The notes: generated from the letters alone by a model not told the origin. A DNA stretch of 14,312 nucleotides from Candidatus Poseidoniaceae archaeon (GCA_022425185.1 JAKMFY010000294.1:1-14312), one strand, 5' to 3'; positions 1 to 7,416 are shown, numbered from the stretch's first letter. Program-made: numbers and translations.

Positions 1-849
1 GCCATCACCATCAAGAGCTGCTCCAACGATGGCACCTATTTCTTGAGAAACAACGGAACGAACGAGCAGGTGATCGCTTGTTTTTGCTTCGCTCCATGTC
101 CATGATTGGCCCGGTGAAAGTTCCCCCGCACCGCAGCCTGCGTTCATGGCCACGGCTTCTTGACTAACCTCGTTCACATCGAGTCCGCGGCCATTAAGCC
201 ATGATGCAAGCCATGTCGAAGCATGGCCTTTCGATGAATCAAGAACGAACGAATTCGGGAAAGCAAGCGATGAATTGAATGCTTCTTCTGCGAGTCCTAA
301 TCTTTTCTCAAGCCACTGCGGATGGTCAACGACATGATGGGAAGAGGGTTGCATCCATGCTTCTCTATCCGTAGTATCAATTTCACGATCTTCTTGAGAA
401 AGAGAATAAGCAGACGTGGTAACGAGTCGCTCATACTCTGGCATCGACTTACGTCCAAGCGCATCAAAGACTTTGATTCCTGAATCTTCAACAGGATTGT
501 GGCTTGCAGTGATCATGCAACCCAAACGCGCACCTGTTTCCAAGACGGCATAATGCAACATTGGGGTTGAAGCAAGACCGATGTGAACGACCGTACAATT
601 TGAAGCATGAAATCCAAGCGTAAGCCAAGAAGCAAGTGTGTGATTATCAGGTCGTTCATCCCAGCCGATGACAATGGTATCGCCTTTCCCGTCTTCAGGC
701 AGAGTACGGCCAAGAGCCTCTCCCAGGAGTTGCATAAGTTGTGGTGTTAGTTCACGCTCTTCGACAATCCGTTGCAACGCTTCCTCGTCATCGCATTCAT
801 CGAGAACAACTCGGCCACGAATACCATCGGTTCCGAAGAGATTCTCCAT
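1..849 (-). CDS. glmM: Phosphoglucosamine mutase (GlmM-like), C-terminus cut by window edge
   Basis: The visible 283 residues are the N-terminal part of an alpha-D-phosphohexomutase, probably the enzyme that turns glucosamine-6-phosphate into glucosamine-1-phosphate in the cytoplasm. Seen in the sequence: an N-terminal LFGTDGIRG motif (residues 4-12) typical of GlmM, and the phosphoserine loop TASHNP at 114-119, with Ser116 as the expected phosphorylated residue. The window ends inside the metal-binding loop (LDGDG, about 279-283, normally continuing DR). Family members are about 450 residues, so roughly 40 percent is missing. About 20 extra acidic residues follow the first motif. The ATG start at 847-849 is supported by a strong Shine-Dalgarno sequence that overlaps the stop of the upstream acyltransferase gene, so the two are probably cotranscribed. 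Phosphomannomutase is the main alternative; the FGTDGIRG start and the GlmU-like neighbour favour GlmM. Confidence 0.85.
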   Translation of the reverse strand, partial: MENLFGTDGIRGRVVLDECDDEEALQRIVEERELTPQLMQLLGEALGRTLPEDGKGDTIVIGWDERPDNHTLASWLTLGFHASNCTVVHIGLASTPMLHYAVLETGARLGCMITASHNPVEDSGIKVFDALGRKSMPEYERLVTTSAYSLSQEDREIDTTDREAWMQPSSHHVVDHPQWLEKRLGLAEEAFNSSLAFPNSFVLDSSKGHASTWLASWLNGRGLDVNEVSQEAVAMNAGCGAGELSPGQSWTWSEAKTSDHLLVRSVVSQEIGAIVGAALDGDG

Positions 850-852
850 CTT

Positions 853-860
853 CTCACCTC
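853..860 (-). promoter_or_regulatory. Strong Shine-Dalgarno sequence for the glmM-like gene
   Basis: On the minus strand GAGGTGAG lies four bases upstream of the ATG and overlaps the TGA stop of the preceding acyltransferase. It closely matches the complement of the archaeal 16S rRNA 3' end. It fixes the mutase start and suggests coupled translation of the two genes. Confidence 0.75.
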
Positions 861-1557
861 AACGCAGTACACTTGATGGAGCATGAAAACCAGATACAGT
901 CGTATTTGGATGAGCCATGCAATGTTGGCCAAGGACTGTACCAGGATTGGTTACAGCGTTACATCCCAATTGAGTCTCATCGCCAAGGATTGCTCCAAAT
1001 TTTCGAATACCTGTTGAACGACGTTCATTATCGATCCATATGGCGACTGTAGCACCATCATGACGTAGATTGGAGAGTTTAACTCCAGCACCAAGATTCA
1101 CGTTTGAACCGAGTACTGAGTCGCCAACATAATTGAAATGAGGGGCTTTAGCACCTTGAAGGAACAGTGAATGTTTTGATTCACTCGAATGTCCAAGAAG
1201 GCTTCCTTGCATCATCCACGTGTTCTCACGGACATATGCATGAGCACGTACTGTAGCTGTTGATTGGATTAAGCATGGACCGATGAGATGAACGTGAGGT
1301 TCAATGATTGCTCCGTCTTCAACATGAACTGGCCCTTTTTTCTCATCGATAGTAACGTATGCTGCATCAACTGGATGCTTCGAGCCCAATAGTTCAAGTT
1401 GTTTTGACAGGATTTGTTTGAGTCCTGATGGGTTTTCTGGGTTGAGCAGCTCCCAAGCGGGTTGTCCTGAAAGGTTGAACATGGATTCAGGGAAATCCGC
1501 AAACAACGCACTGGTTGTTACCGAAGTTGGCCACTCCATGAACAGCGCTAACGTCAC
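859..1557 (-). CDS. GlmU-like left-handed beta-helix acyltransferase without nucleotidyltransferase domain
   Basis: This protein (up to 232 residues) looks like the C-terminal acetyltransferase half of GlmU-type enzymes, which acetylate glucosamine-1-phosphate to GlcNAc-1-phosphate. Residues about 78-225 carry hexapeptide-type repeats of a left-handed beta helix (EPHVHLIGP, GDSVLGSNVNLGAG, GAILGDETQLGCNAVTNPG). His140 in KAPHFNYVGDSVLG sits where GlmU has its catalytic histidine before the YxGD motif. Residues 1-75 do not resemble a nucleotidyltransferase: there is no LAAGxGTRM-like motif, so uridylylation must be done elsewhere. It lies 9 bases ahead of the glmM-like gene and 18 after the small upstream gene. 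The GTG at 1557 is the longest start; ATG at 1539 (residue 7) is equally possible, and neither has a clear ribosome site. Sugar O-acyltransferase activity is an alternative. Confidence 0.8.
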   Translation of the reverse strand: MTLALFMEWPTSVTTSALFADFPESMFNLSGQPAWELLNPENPSGLKQILSKQLELLGSKHPVDAAYVTIDEKKGPVHVEDGAIIEPHVHLIGPCLIQSTATVRAHAYVRENTWMMQGSLLGHSSESKHSLFLQGAKAPHFNYVGDSVLGSNVNLGAGVKLSNLRHDGATVAIWIDNERRSTGIRKFGAILGDETQLGCNAVTNPGTVLGQHCMAHPNTTVSGFHAPSSVLR

Positions 1558-1575
1558 TTAGGGTTGAATGTTTGG

Positions 1576-1836
1576 TCAAACTGCCGCATGGTAGATGCGC
1601 TTACCTGTAGCAGCATCTAACTTGAAGCCGATCTGACTTCGCATGTATCTTGGAATGAAGTAACCAACTTTTCGAGCTGTTAATCCATGATTCCTCATCT
1701 TTCGCTCATTGGAAAGATAAGCAACAATATCTGCTGCTGAGCATCCTGGTCGTGACGAAACATATGTTTCGATCTCTCTCTTCAAACGCTCCATCCTCGC
1801 CTGCTTCTGTACGCCTTTTCCTCGTAATCCTGTCAT
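1576..1836 (-). CDS. Small basic protein, probable winged-helix DNA-binding protein
   Basis: An 86-residue basic protein that I cannot assign to a named family. Residues about 15-75 read like a small winged helix: a helix (RMERLKREIETYVSSRPG), then CSAADIVAYLSNERKM, then a basic putative recognition helix (LTARKVGYFIPRYM), and a short strand pair near the end (FKLDAATGKRIYHAA). I chose the ATG at 1834-1836 over the more upstream TTG at 1866 because a TATA-like box lies about 25 bases before it, the spacing expected for a leaderless archaeal transcript. It is the first gene of the apparent operon with the acyltransferase and the mutase, so a local regulatory role is plausible but unproven. DNA binding is inferred only from predicted fold and charge. 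Confidence 0.65.
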   Translation of the reverse strand: MTGLRGKGVQKQARMERLKREIETYVSSRPGCSAADIVAYLSNERKMRNHGLTARKVGYFIPRYMRSQIGFKLDAATGKRIYHAAV

Positions 1837-1857
1837 GTATAATATTACGTCACGGCA

Positions 1858-1865
1858 GTATATCA
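1858..1865 (-). promoter_or_regulatory. TATA-like box for the small winged-helix/acyltransferase/glmM operon
   Basis: The minus strand reads TGATATAC here, centred about 25 bases before the ATG at 1836. That is the archaeal TATA-box distance from a transcription start coinciding with the start codon, so the gene is probably leaderless. A TAATATTA palindrome lies between box and ATG, at 1840-1847. Confidence 0.45.
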
Positions 1866-1869
1866 ATCA

Positions 1870-1893
1870 CATATGGGACGTCCAAGGGGCCCC
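1870..1893. promoter_or_regulatory. Cluster of short palindromes in the divergent promoter region
   Basis: The spacer between the small winged-helix gene (minus) and thioredoxin (plus) holds CATATG (1870-1875), GGACGTCC (1876-1883) and GGGGCCCC (1886-1893), three perfect palindromes almost end to end. An operator shared by the divergent genes is possible. No TATA box at leaderless spacing or ribosome site was found for the thioredoxin gene. Evidence is symmetry and position only. Confidence 0.25.
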
Positions 1894-1940
1894 ATGATTT
1901 TCACGGCAAAGGTTCTTGACACCTCGCGCGACCGGCAACC

Positions 1941-2270
1941 ATGGGCGAAGTAAGAGCAGTCACAGATTCAGAGTTTGAAGCAACCATTGGCGGGAACGAT
2001 TGGGTTCTCGTCGACTTTTGGGCTGAATGGTGCGGACCATGCAAAGCAATTGCACCGATTCTCAACGATATTATCGAAGGACGAGATCTCCTCGTAGCAA
2101 AGGTGGACACCGACAAGAACAACATGCATGCAGCACGACTCGGTGTCCGTGGAATCCCTGCATTATTCCTCTTCAATAAGGGTCAACTCGTTGCCCAGCA
2201 AAGCGGTATGATGTCAAAGGACAAGTTGACGACATGGGTTGACAACCACATGACAGCAGACGATTTCTGA
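1941..2270 (+). CDS. Thioredoxin
   Basis: A 109-residue thioredoxin, a cytoplasmic thiol-disulfide oxidoreductase reducing client disulfides. Seen: the strand leading to the active site (WVLVDFWAEWCGPCK, residues 26-40) with the classical WCGPC dithiol at 34-38, the following helix (AIAPILNDI), VAKVDTDKNN, and the cis-proline loop GIPALFLF near residue 71. Length is normal for a single-domain thioredoxin and there is no signal peptide. The ATG at 1941 begins right before the first strand; no Shine-Dalgarno sequence precedes it. It is divergent from the small winged-helix gene and convergent with the STAND ATPase gene, the two stop codons directly abutting. Nothing nearby suggests a dedicated partner. 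Confidence 0.93.
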   Translation: MGEVRAVTDSEFEATIGGNDWVLVDFWAEWCGPCKAIAPILNDIIEGRDLLVAKVDTDKNNMHAARLGVRGIPALFLFNKGQLVAQQSGMMSKDKLTTWVDNHMTADDF

Positions 2271-3839
2271 TTACTTTAATCGGTTTTTCCGCTTCTTTTC
2301 AGCGGATCCAACTTCTCGGGACAAGCGTTCTCGTAGTGCTTCGTGCAACCACATTCCTTTGTCGAGTTCCATAAGCAATCCATGTTCAATCAGATTCTGA
2401 GGCGGTCCACCTTCCCATGAAAGACTGTCAGCGAGTTTCTTCCAAGGAATCGGTTCAATCGCCTGCGAAAGAGTTGCAAGAAGTTCTCGTTCTTTTTCTG
2501 GCAGTGGAACGAGAATCTCTTCTTCGAGGAAACGTAACCAATCATCATGCGTCGGTTTCCCATACATCTCAAGCATTTCAATAGCAAGAGGATGGCCTCC
2601 AGTTCGCTTATGCACATCCTTCGCATCGATTTCATCCAGTTCTAATTCCTCCAACCAAGATGAGGTTTCATTCAGCGAAAGACCTGCGAGTGGAATCTCT
2701 TCGACGATGTCTCTCGTGTGAACATCGCGTCGATCATAGACATTGAGGGAAGTTCGTGAAATCAAAAGGAAACGAAGAGGTGTCTTTTGAGAGATTTGCA
2801 ACAGTGCTCCAAGGAGATCCTTCGATTCAGCTGCAATGTGATGAACGTCATCCAAAACAATGAGCCAGTACGGAGGAGGGCCTCCGGGTGCAATTGAGAA
2901 GCGTTCTCGGACAGTATATGCATCGGGCAGATAGGCCAAGAGGCGTCGACGCCATGTATCAACATCCAGGGGTGCGCCGGGTCGTAAAGGTAAGGTTTCA
3001 ATGAGATTGTATGGATCGTGTTTCTCATCGATACCAAATCGGTGCAGAAGACTCACTGCAAGACCAACTTCTCTGTCCCAAGGTTGACACGGATACCAAC
3101 AAACAGAAAGATTGGATTGTGCTTCTTCTCTTCCTGAAAGCCACTCTGCGACCAATGTCGATTTACCAATTCCAGCTATTCCAGTGACGACAGCACAAGC
3201 TGAACGACCATCAAACCACTCGGATAAACGCTGTAATTCAGCATCTCGCCCTCTTACTTTACGAGTCGATGGAGCCTTTGTGTGATACGTTGCATGAACA
3301 CCTGCAAGGGGTTGTAATCGACCAGGAGGAGGTACAACGTCCTCGTCATCTTGTTTTCGAATCAAACCAAACCGAATATCGCCCCAAGTAAGGACACCTT
3401 CGTGTTGAGCATGAAGAAGAACCTGCAGGAGAGACATGTCAGATGCAAGACGCTGCGGCGCTTCTTTAGCAGAAATTTCAAGCAATTCTCCGTCCTTATT
3501 TCGCATTAGAATCTTTGTATCGCCTAGATCATTTGTCTTTGCTTTAGCTTCTTCTCTACCACTATCGGTTAATTGCCATGTCTTCTGCCGACGGTCGTCG
3601 TTTTGAATCGAACGGGTGTGTTCACTGACCAATCCATCGCGAACTAAATTGCGCATTGTACGGCTCACGTTGGGTGGGTGCTGAGCGCAGGCTTCAGCAA
3701 TCCCAGGTCGTGTAACGGCTGCAGTGACCATGAAGCGGTCTGCAAGATGGTCGTGTTGAAGCAGATGCAACAATACGCGATCTAATACCGCGACGTTCAC
3801 CTTTGGCAACCCTTCGGCCATGCTGGTCTGTAGGGCCAT
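2271..3839 (-). CDS. Winged-helix STAND-type P-loop ATPase (putative transcription regulator)
   Basis: A 522-residue protein joining DNA-binding and ATPase modules. Residues about 15-100 look like a MarR-type winged helix (GIAEACAQHPPNVSRTMRNL as helix-turn-helix, then a basic wing around NDDRRQKTW). Residues about 195-500 form a STAND/NB-ARC-like ATPase: an RGRDAEL entry motif at 197, Walker A GIAGIGKST at 220-228, Walker B WLIVLDD at 325-331, a sensor-like LLISR at 358-362, and the family GHPLA motif at 415-419, followed by a probable second winged helix (about 445-505). The C-terminus is a short basic tail with no TPR, WD40 or LRR sensor repeats, which STAND proteins usually carry. The middle region 105-190 is unassigned. 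It probably acts as an ATP-switched regulator in the cytoplasm; ligand and targets are unknown. ATG at 3839 is used; ATG at 3821 (residue 7) is an alternative. Confidence 0.75.
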   Translation of the reverse strand: MALQTSMAEGLPKVNVAVLDRVLLHLLQHDHLADRFMVTAAVTRPGIAEACAQHPPNVSRTMRNLVRDGLVSEHTRSIQNDDRRQKTWQLTDSGREEAKAKTNDLGDTKILMRNKDGELLEISAKEAPQRLASDMSLLQVLLHAQHEGVLTWGDIRFGLIRKQDDEDVVPPPGRLQPLAGVHATYHTKAPSTRKVRGRDAELQRLSEWFDGRSACAVVTGIAGIGKSTLVAEWLSGREEAQSNLSVCWYPCQPWDREVGLAVSLLHRFGIDEKHDPYNLIETLPLRPGAPLDVDTWRRRLLAYLPDAYTVRERFSIAPGGPPPYWLIVLDDVHHIAAESKDLLGALLQISQKTPLRFLLISRTSLNVYDRRDVHTRDIVEEIPLAGLSLNETSSWLEELELDEIDAKDVHKRTGGHPLAIEMLEMYGKPTHDDWLRFLEEEILVPLPEKERELLATLSQAIEPIPWKKLADSLSWEGGPPQNLIEHGLLMELDKGMWLHEALRERLSREVGSAEKKRKNRLK

Positions 3840-3925
3840 TCACGTTCAAGCGTTCCCCTCTTTTGACCTGAACTGTACGAACATAAACACCACAACGCCT
3901 AATAAGAGATATCGCAGGGGTTACT
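3840..3925. promoter_or_regulatory. Divergent promoter region between the STAND ATPase and the WD40/TSP3 surface protein
   Basis: This 86-base spacer must hold both start regions. On the plus strand TAATAAGA (3900-3907) lies about 23 bases before the ATG at 3926, close to leaderless TATA spacing, and AGGGG (3916-3920) could be a weak ribosome site. On the minus strand GTTTATG near 3881-3887 is the best AT-rich candidate, which would give a leader of about 20 bases for the ATPase gene. Both calls are weak. Confidence 0.35.
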
Positions 3926-6900
3926 ATGGTTTCTGACTCAACGCAAGCGAGCCGGCGTGGATTGACTCTAGTCGCACTAATGGTCCTCGTGGTTTTTCTC
4001 CCGTTCGCAACGAATGCTGCGGACAGTGATGGTGATGGTGTCGAAGATTCTCTTGATGACTGCCCATGGTCATCCGGAACCTCAACTGTCGACCGAGATG
4101 GTTGCCCAGACAGAGACAATGATGGGACTTCAGATTTCAATGACGGATGGGCGATTGGGAATCCAAATTTCCAAAATGAATTTACAACAACCTCAAGCAG
4201 TGATTACTATGGTGTTGATTTCTCACCAGATGGTGAGATGATTGTTACAGGATCAGAAGACGGGTTTCTTCGTATCTGGAATGTTTCAACCCACATCAAT
4301 CTCCGGTCTGCAAATGCTGGCAGCGATGTCAACGACGTTGCATGGTCCCCAGATGGACAGTATGTAGCAGCAGCCATCAATGATGATACCATAAATATGT
4401 ATTATGCAAGCAACTTAACCTCTGTCCACGGGGTAATCAGCGTCGATGTTGGAGGTGGCGACCAGGTGAACTCAATCGAATTTTCACCTGACAGTTCATT
4501 GATGGCTGTTGCCATAGGACGGTCCGGAAACGGTGGTACGAACGGTGAAATCACCCTCATCAACACTGCTGACGGTACTGAATTTGGCAACTTGAATCCA
4601 AACGGTGAGGACCGATTCTATGATGCCGCCTTCTCGCCTGATGGGAAACATGTTGCCGCTGCTGCGAATGGGGATTTCTTTGTCGTCAATGTAACAACAT
4701 CCGCAACTGTATGGAGTATTTCAGATCCTTCTGCTGCAGTAAATGCCGTCGCTTGGTCCCCGGATGGAAACTACATCATCATGTGTGGTGCATGGGAAGG
4801 AAATTCAGCAAGTGTTGATATGTACCAATTCACTGGTTCTTCGTGGACAAGAATTTGGCAAAAAACCACCTCGACATCGTGTAATTCTGTCGATTTCTCT
4901 TCTGACAGTACCCAGGTCGCTGCAGGTCTATCTTGGTACCAAACCGACGGCAGCACTGCCTATGTATACCAAGTGGATACTGGAAATCAAGTTGATTCCG
5001 TTAGCGGACCCCGCCCAGGATCATGTTCCTCCAGTAACAACAACAACTGCGGAACCATTTATGGCGTATCTTGGAGTCCAGACAACACACGAATCGTTAC
5101 TGCTCATGGCAGAAACGACGAAGGCGTCTACTACTGGTTTGCAGACATCGATGAAGATAATGATGGGTACAACACGACCGATCAAGGCGATGGAATCGTT
5201 GATGCATTCCCATCTGATGGCACGCAATGGGATGATTCAGACGGTGATGGATACGGAGACAATCCTGCCCCTGCGCTTCAGCCTGACGAATGCCCATCCG
5301 TATTCGGAAACAGCACTGAAGACCGATATGGTTGCCTCGATGCTGATGGAGATGGATGGTCAGACCTCAACGACTGGGCTCCTGATAACAAGGAGCAATG
5401 GGTTGATGCTGATAACGACGGATACGGAGATAATTACTTGTTCGATCTTGCTACAAACCTACTCCACCTCAACCAGAGAGGAGATGCATTCCCAGATGAT
5501 GCAACTCAATGGAACGACACGGATGGAGATAGTTACGGAGATAACTATGAAGATGCTTCATGGAATTCTTACAGAGCCCCTGAATGGCCAGGTTTAATCA
5601 TCGTTGGTGCACAAAACATCGACGTTTTCCCACTCGACAGGACTCAATGGCGAGATACCGATGGAGATTGGGTTGGTGATGAACAGATGAGTGACCGTCC
5701 CGACGGTTGTCCAACCATCTATGGCAATTCGACATACGACCGACTTGGTTGTGTTGATACAGACGGCGATGGCTATTCAGATCCCGATGCAAATTGGCCT
5801 GCTACGACTGATTGTTACGGTGCTGACGCATTCCCGAACGATGCTACTCAATGGTGCGATGAAGACAACGATGGATTTGGAAGCAATCCGGAAGGAAACA
5901 ATCCAGACGATTGTCCAAATCAAGCTGGGCCTTCAAATCAAAATGAGTTTGGTTGTCCAGACCGAGACGGAGATGGATGGTCAAATTCAGGAGATCCATT
6001 CCCAGACGATGGAACACAGTGGATTGACACGGATGGTGACAACTACGGAGACAACCAGTCTGGTAACAATCCTGATGCATTCCCGAACGATGCTTCCCAA
6101 TGGCGTGACCAAGATGGTGATGGCTATGGAGACAATCCGGGTGGAAGTAACGGAGACCGCTTCCCAGGCGACCCACTTCAATGGTCAGACTTTGACAACG
6201 ATGGCTATGGAGACAACTTTGTCGATGTAGATGGAGACGGTGTGTCGGAAGGAAACTCAGACGTTTGCCCAGAAACCTATGGTGAATCATCTAGTGCAAC
6301 TTCTCGAGGATGTCCTGATAGCGACGGAGACGGTTATACAGATCCTGAAGATGCATTCCCTACTCAACCTCTTCAATGGGAGGATACCGATGGTGATGGC
6401 TACGGAGACAACACACAATTCACAGATGGTGACGAGTGCATTGATGTCTTTGGAAAGAGCATGTACAATGGCCGCCAAGGATGTCCAGATACAGATCTTG
6501 ATGGACACGGAGATCCTGACGGTGACTGGCAACCAAAACCCGACTGCACAGGTGCTGATGCATTCCCTGACGACCCTCTTCAATGGTGTGATAAAGACGG
6601 TGATGGCGTTGGAGACAACTATATTGTCACCAACAAAACTGTCGTCGATGAAGAAAATCCTGGCTTGATGATTGAACTCTGTGAGCACATTGGCGACGCA
6701 TTCCCGAATGATGCAACTCAATCTAGCGATATTGATTGTGACGGCCGTGGCGATAATGCAACGGGAATTTCTCCTGACGCATTCCCTCTTCGATTCTCAC
6801 AGCAGGATGATAACGACGGCGATGGCTATGGAAACAACTTCACTCTCGGTGCATACAGACCTGATGAATGTCGGAACGAGTTTGGAACCTCCACAACAGA

Positions 6901-7390
6901 TCGTTTTGGTTGCCCTGACTCTGATAATGATGGAATGTCGAACCTAAACGACCCATGTGAGTGGGATCCTGAAATTACAACAGGTATTCGAGGACAAGTC
7001 GTTTGTGCAATTACAGAAGATCCAAACAAGGTTGAGGAAGACGAAGTAGCTGATATCAAAGGCGAGGATTCGAATATGCTTCTCTTTGCTATGGGTGGAG
7101 TCGTTGCATTCATGCTCGCATCAATCCTCGTAGCCATGCTTGCTCGCCAAGCAAGCCGAAATCGATTGTTGAAGGAGCGCGCTGTTGAGCGTAAGATTGA
7201 ATCTCAACTCATGGATGAAGAAGAACGCCGTGAACAATGGGTTTCCTATTACGTCGCAAATGGCGAACTCGACAAGGCCCGTGAACTTGGTTGGGTTGAC
7301 CCTGCATCTGTACCTGCATGGAAGCAACATGAGATACAACAGCAAGAACAATTGCAAGCATCTATCCCAACAATGCTCGACTTGGATTGA
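3926..7390 (+). CDS. Large surface protein: WD40-like propeller, thrombospondin type 3 repeats, one membrane helix
   Basis: A 1154-residue protein that looks like a single-pass cell-surface receptor or adhesin. A signal peptide (hydrophobic residues 13-26, probable cleavage near ATNAA) is followed by one Asp-rich repeat unit (33-75). Seven WD40-like blades follow at about 93-405, each with a [FW]SPD(G/N/S) core (blade six has FSSD). Residues about 408-1012 are thrombospondin type 3-like calcium-binding repeats, alternating DAFPxDxTQW / DxDGDGYGDN units with Cys-bounded loops of the form CPxxxGxSxxDRxGC. After an acidic linker comes a membrane helix (about 1050-1073), then a charged, helical cytoplasmic tail of about 80 residues. 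The family is known for calcium-stabilised extracellular stalks; ligand and partner are unknown. A membrane regulator gene follows 54 bases downstream on the same strand. ATG at 3926 fits the signal peptide and the upstream TATA-like box. Confidence 0.85.
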   Translation: MVSDSTQASRRGLTLVALMVLVVFLPFATNAADSDGDGVEDSLDDCPWSSGTSTVDRDGCPDRDNDGTSDFNDGWAIGNPNFQNEFTTTSSSDYYGVDFSPDGEMIVTGSEDGFLRIWNVSTHINLRSANAGSDVNDVAWSPDGQYVAAAINDDTINMYYASNLTSVHGVISVDVGGGDQVNSIEFSPDSSLMAVAIGRSGNGGTNGEITLINTADGTEFGNLNPNGEDRFYDAAFSPDGKHVAAAANGDFFVVNVTTSATVWSISDPSAAVNAVAWSPDGNYIIMCGAWEGNSASVDMYQFTGSSWTRIWQKTTSTSCNSVDFSSDSTQVAAGLSWYQTDGSTAYVYQVDTGNQVDSVSGPRPGSCSSSNNNNCGTIYGVSWSPDNTRIVTAHGRNDEGVYYWFADIDEDNDGYNTTDQGDGIVDAFPSDGTQWDDSDGDGYGDNPAPALQPDECPSVFGNSTEDRYGCLDADGDGWSDLNDWAPDNKEQWVDADNDGYGDNYLFDLATNLLHLNQRGDAFPDDATQWNDTDGDSYGDNYEDASWNSYRAPEWPGLIIVGAQNIDVFPLDRTQWRDTDGDWVGDEQMSDRPDGCPTIYGNSTYDRLGCVDTDGDGYSDPDANWPATTDCYGADAFPNDATQWCDEDNDGFGSNPEGNNPDDCPNQAGPSNQNEFGCPDRDGDGWSNSGDPFPDDGTQWIDTDGDNYGDNQSGNNPDAFPNDASQWRDQDGDGYGDNPGGSNGDRFPGDPLQWSDFDNDGYGDNFVDVDGDGVSEGNSDVCPETYGESSSATSRGCPDSDGDGYTDPEDAFPTQPLQWEDTDGDGYGDNTQFTDGDECIDVFGKSMYNGRQGCPDTDLDGHGDPDGDWQPKPDCTGADAFPDDPLQWCDKDGDGVGDNYIVTNKTVVDEENPGLMIELCEHIGDAFPNDATQSSDIDCDGRGDNATGISPDAFPLRFSQQDDNDGDGYGNNFTLGAYRPDECRNEFGTSTTDRFGCPDSDNDGMSNLNDPCEWDPEITTGIRGQVVCAITEDPNKVEEDEVADIKGEDSNMLLFAMGGVVAFMLASILVAMLARQASRNRLLKERAVERKIESQLMDEEERREQWVSYYVANGELDKARELGWVDPASVPAWKQHEIQQQEQLQASIPTMLDLD
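4202..5140 (+). repeat. Seven WD40-like propeller blades (within the surface protein gene)
   Basis: Seven protein repeats, roughly 40-60 residues each, are marked by VDFSPDG, VAWSPDG, IEFSPDS, AAFSPDG, VAWSPDG, VDFSSDS and VSWSPDN at residues 97, 138, 184, 234, 275, 322 and 381 approximately. Seven is the usual number for a closed WD40 propeller. The GH and WD dipeptides are mostly absent, so they are diverged, of the type seen in secreted prokaryotic proteins. Confidence 0.75.
5147..6961 (+). repeat. Thrombospondin type 3-like calcium-binding repeat array (within the surface protein gene)
   Basis: About 600 residues of Asp/Gly/Asn-rich repeats. Eleven copies of an FP-containing module (DAFPxDxTQW or variants) start near residues 426, 520, 566, 634, 690, 718, 744, 809, 878, 924 and 951. 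Between them lie DxDGDGYGDN loops and six Cys-bounded loops starting at Cys456, 595, 663, 781, 838 and 982; a seventh, at Cys46, precedes the propeller. At DNA level, segments such as gatgcattccc recur with few changes, so the array could vary by recombination. Confidence 0.8.
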
Positions 7391-7416
7391 GTTTACGCAT
7401 TGTTTGTACCGTTGCC

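Noticed and set aside
741..1052. Plus-strand open frame opposite the glmM-like and acyltransferase genes
   Set aside because: It lies opposite two well-recognised genes and its translation has no recognisable motif.
1837..1866. TTG start giving ten extra residues on the small winged-helix protein
   Set aside because: The ATG at 1836 has a TATA-like box at the right distance, and the extension would run through that box.
2271..3839. STAND ATPase as an antiviral defence gene
   Set aside because: It has no nuclease, protease, TIR or membrane effector and no defence neighbours; the winged helices fit regulation better.
5844..6290. Long open frames on the minus strand, and in a second plus frame, across the Asp-rich repeats
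   Set aside because: They mirror the GAY/GGN-rich repeat coding of the surface protein; their translations are low-complexity and lack start signals.
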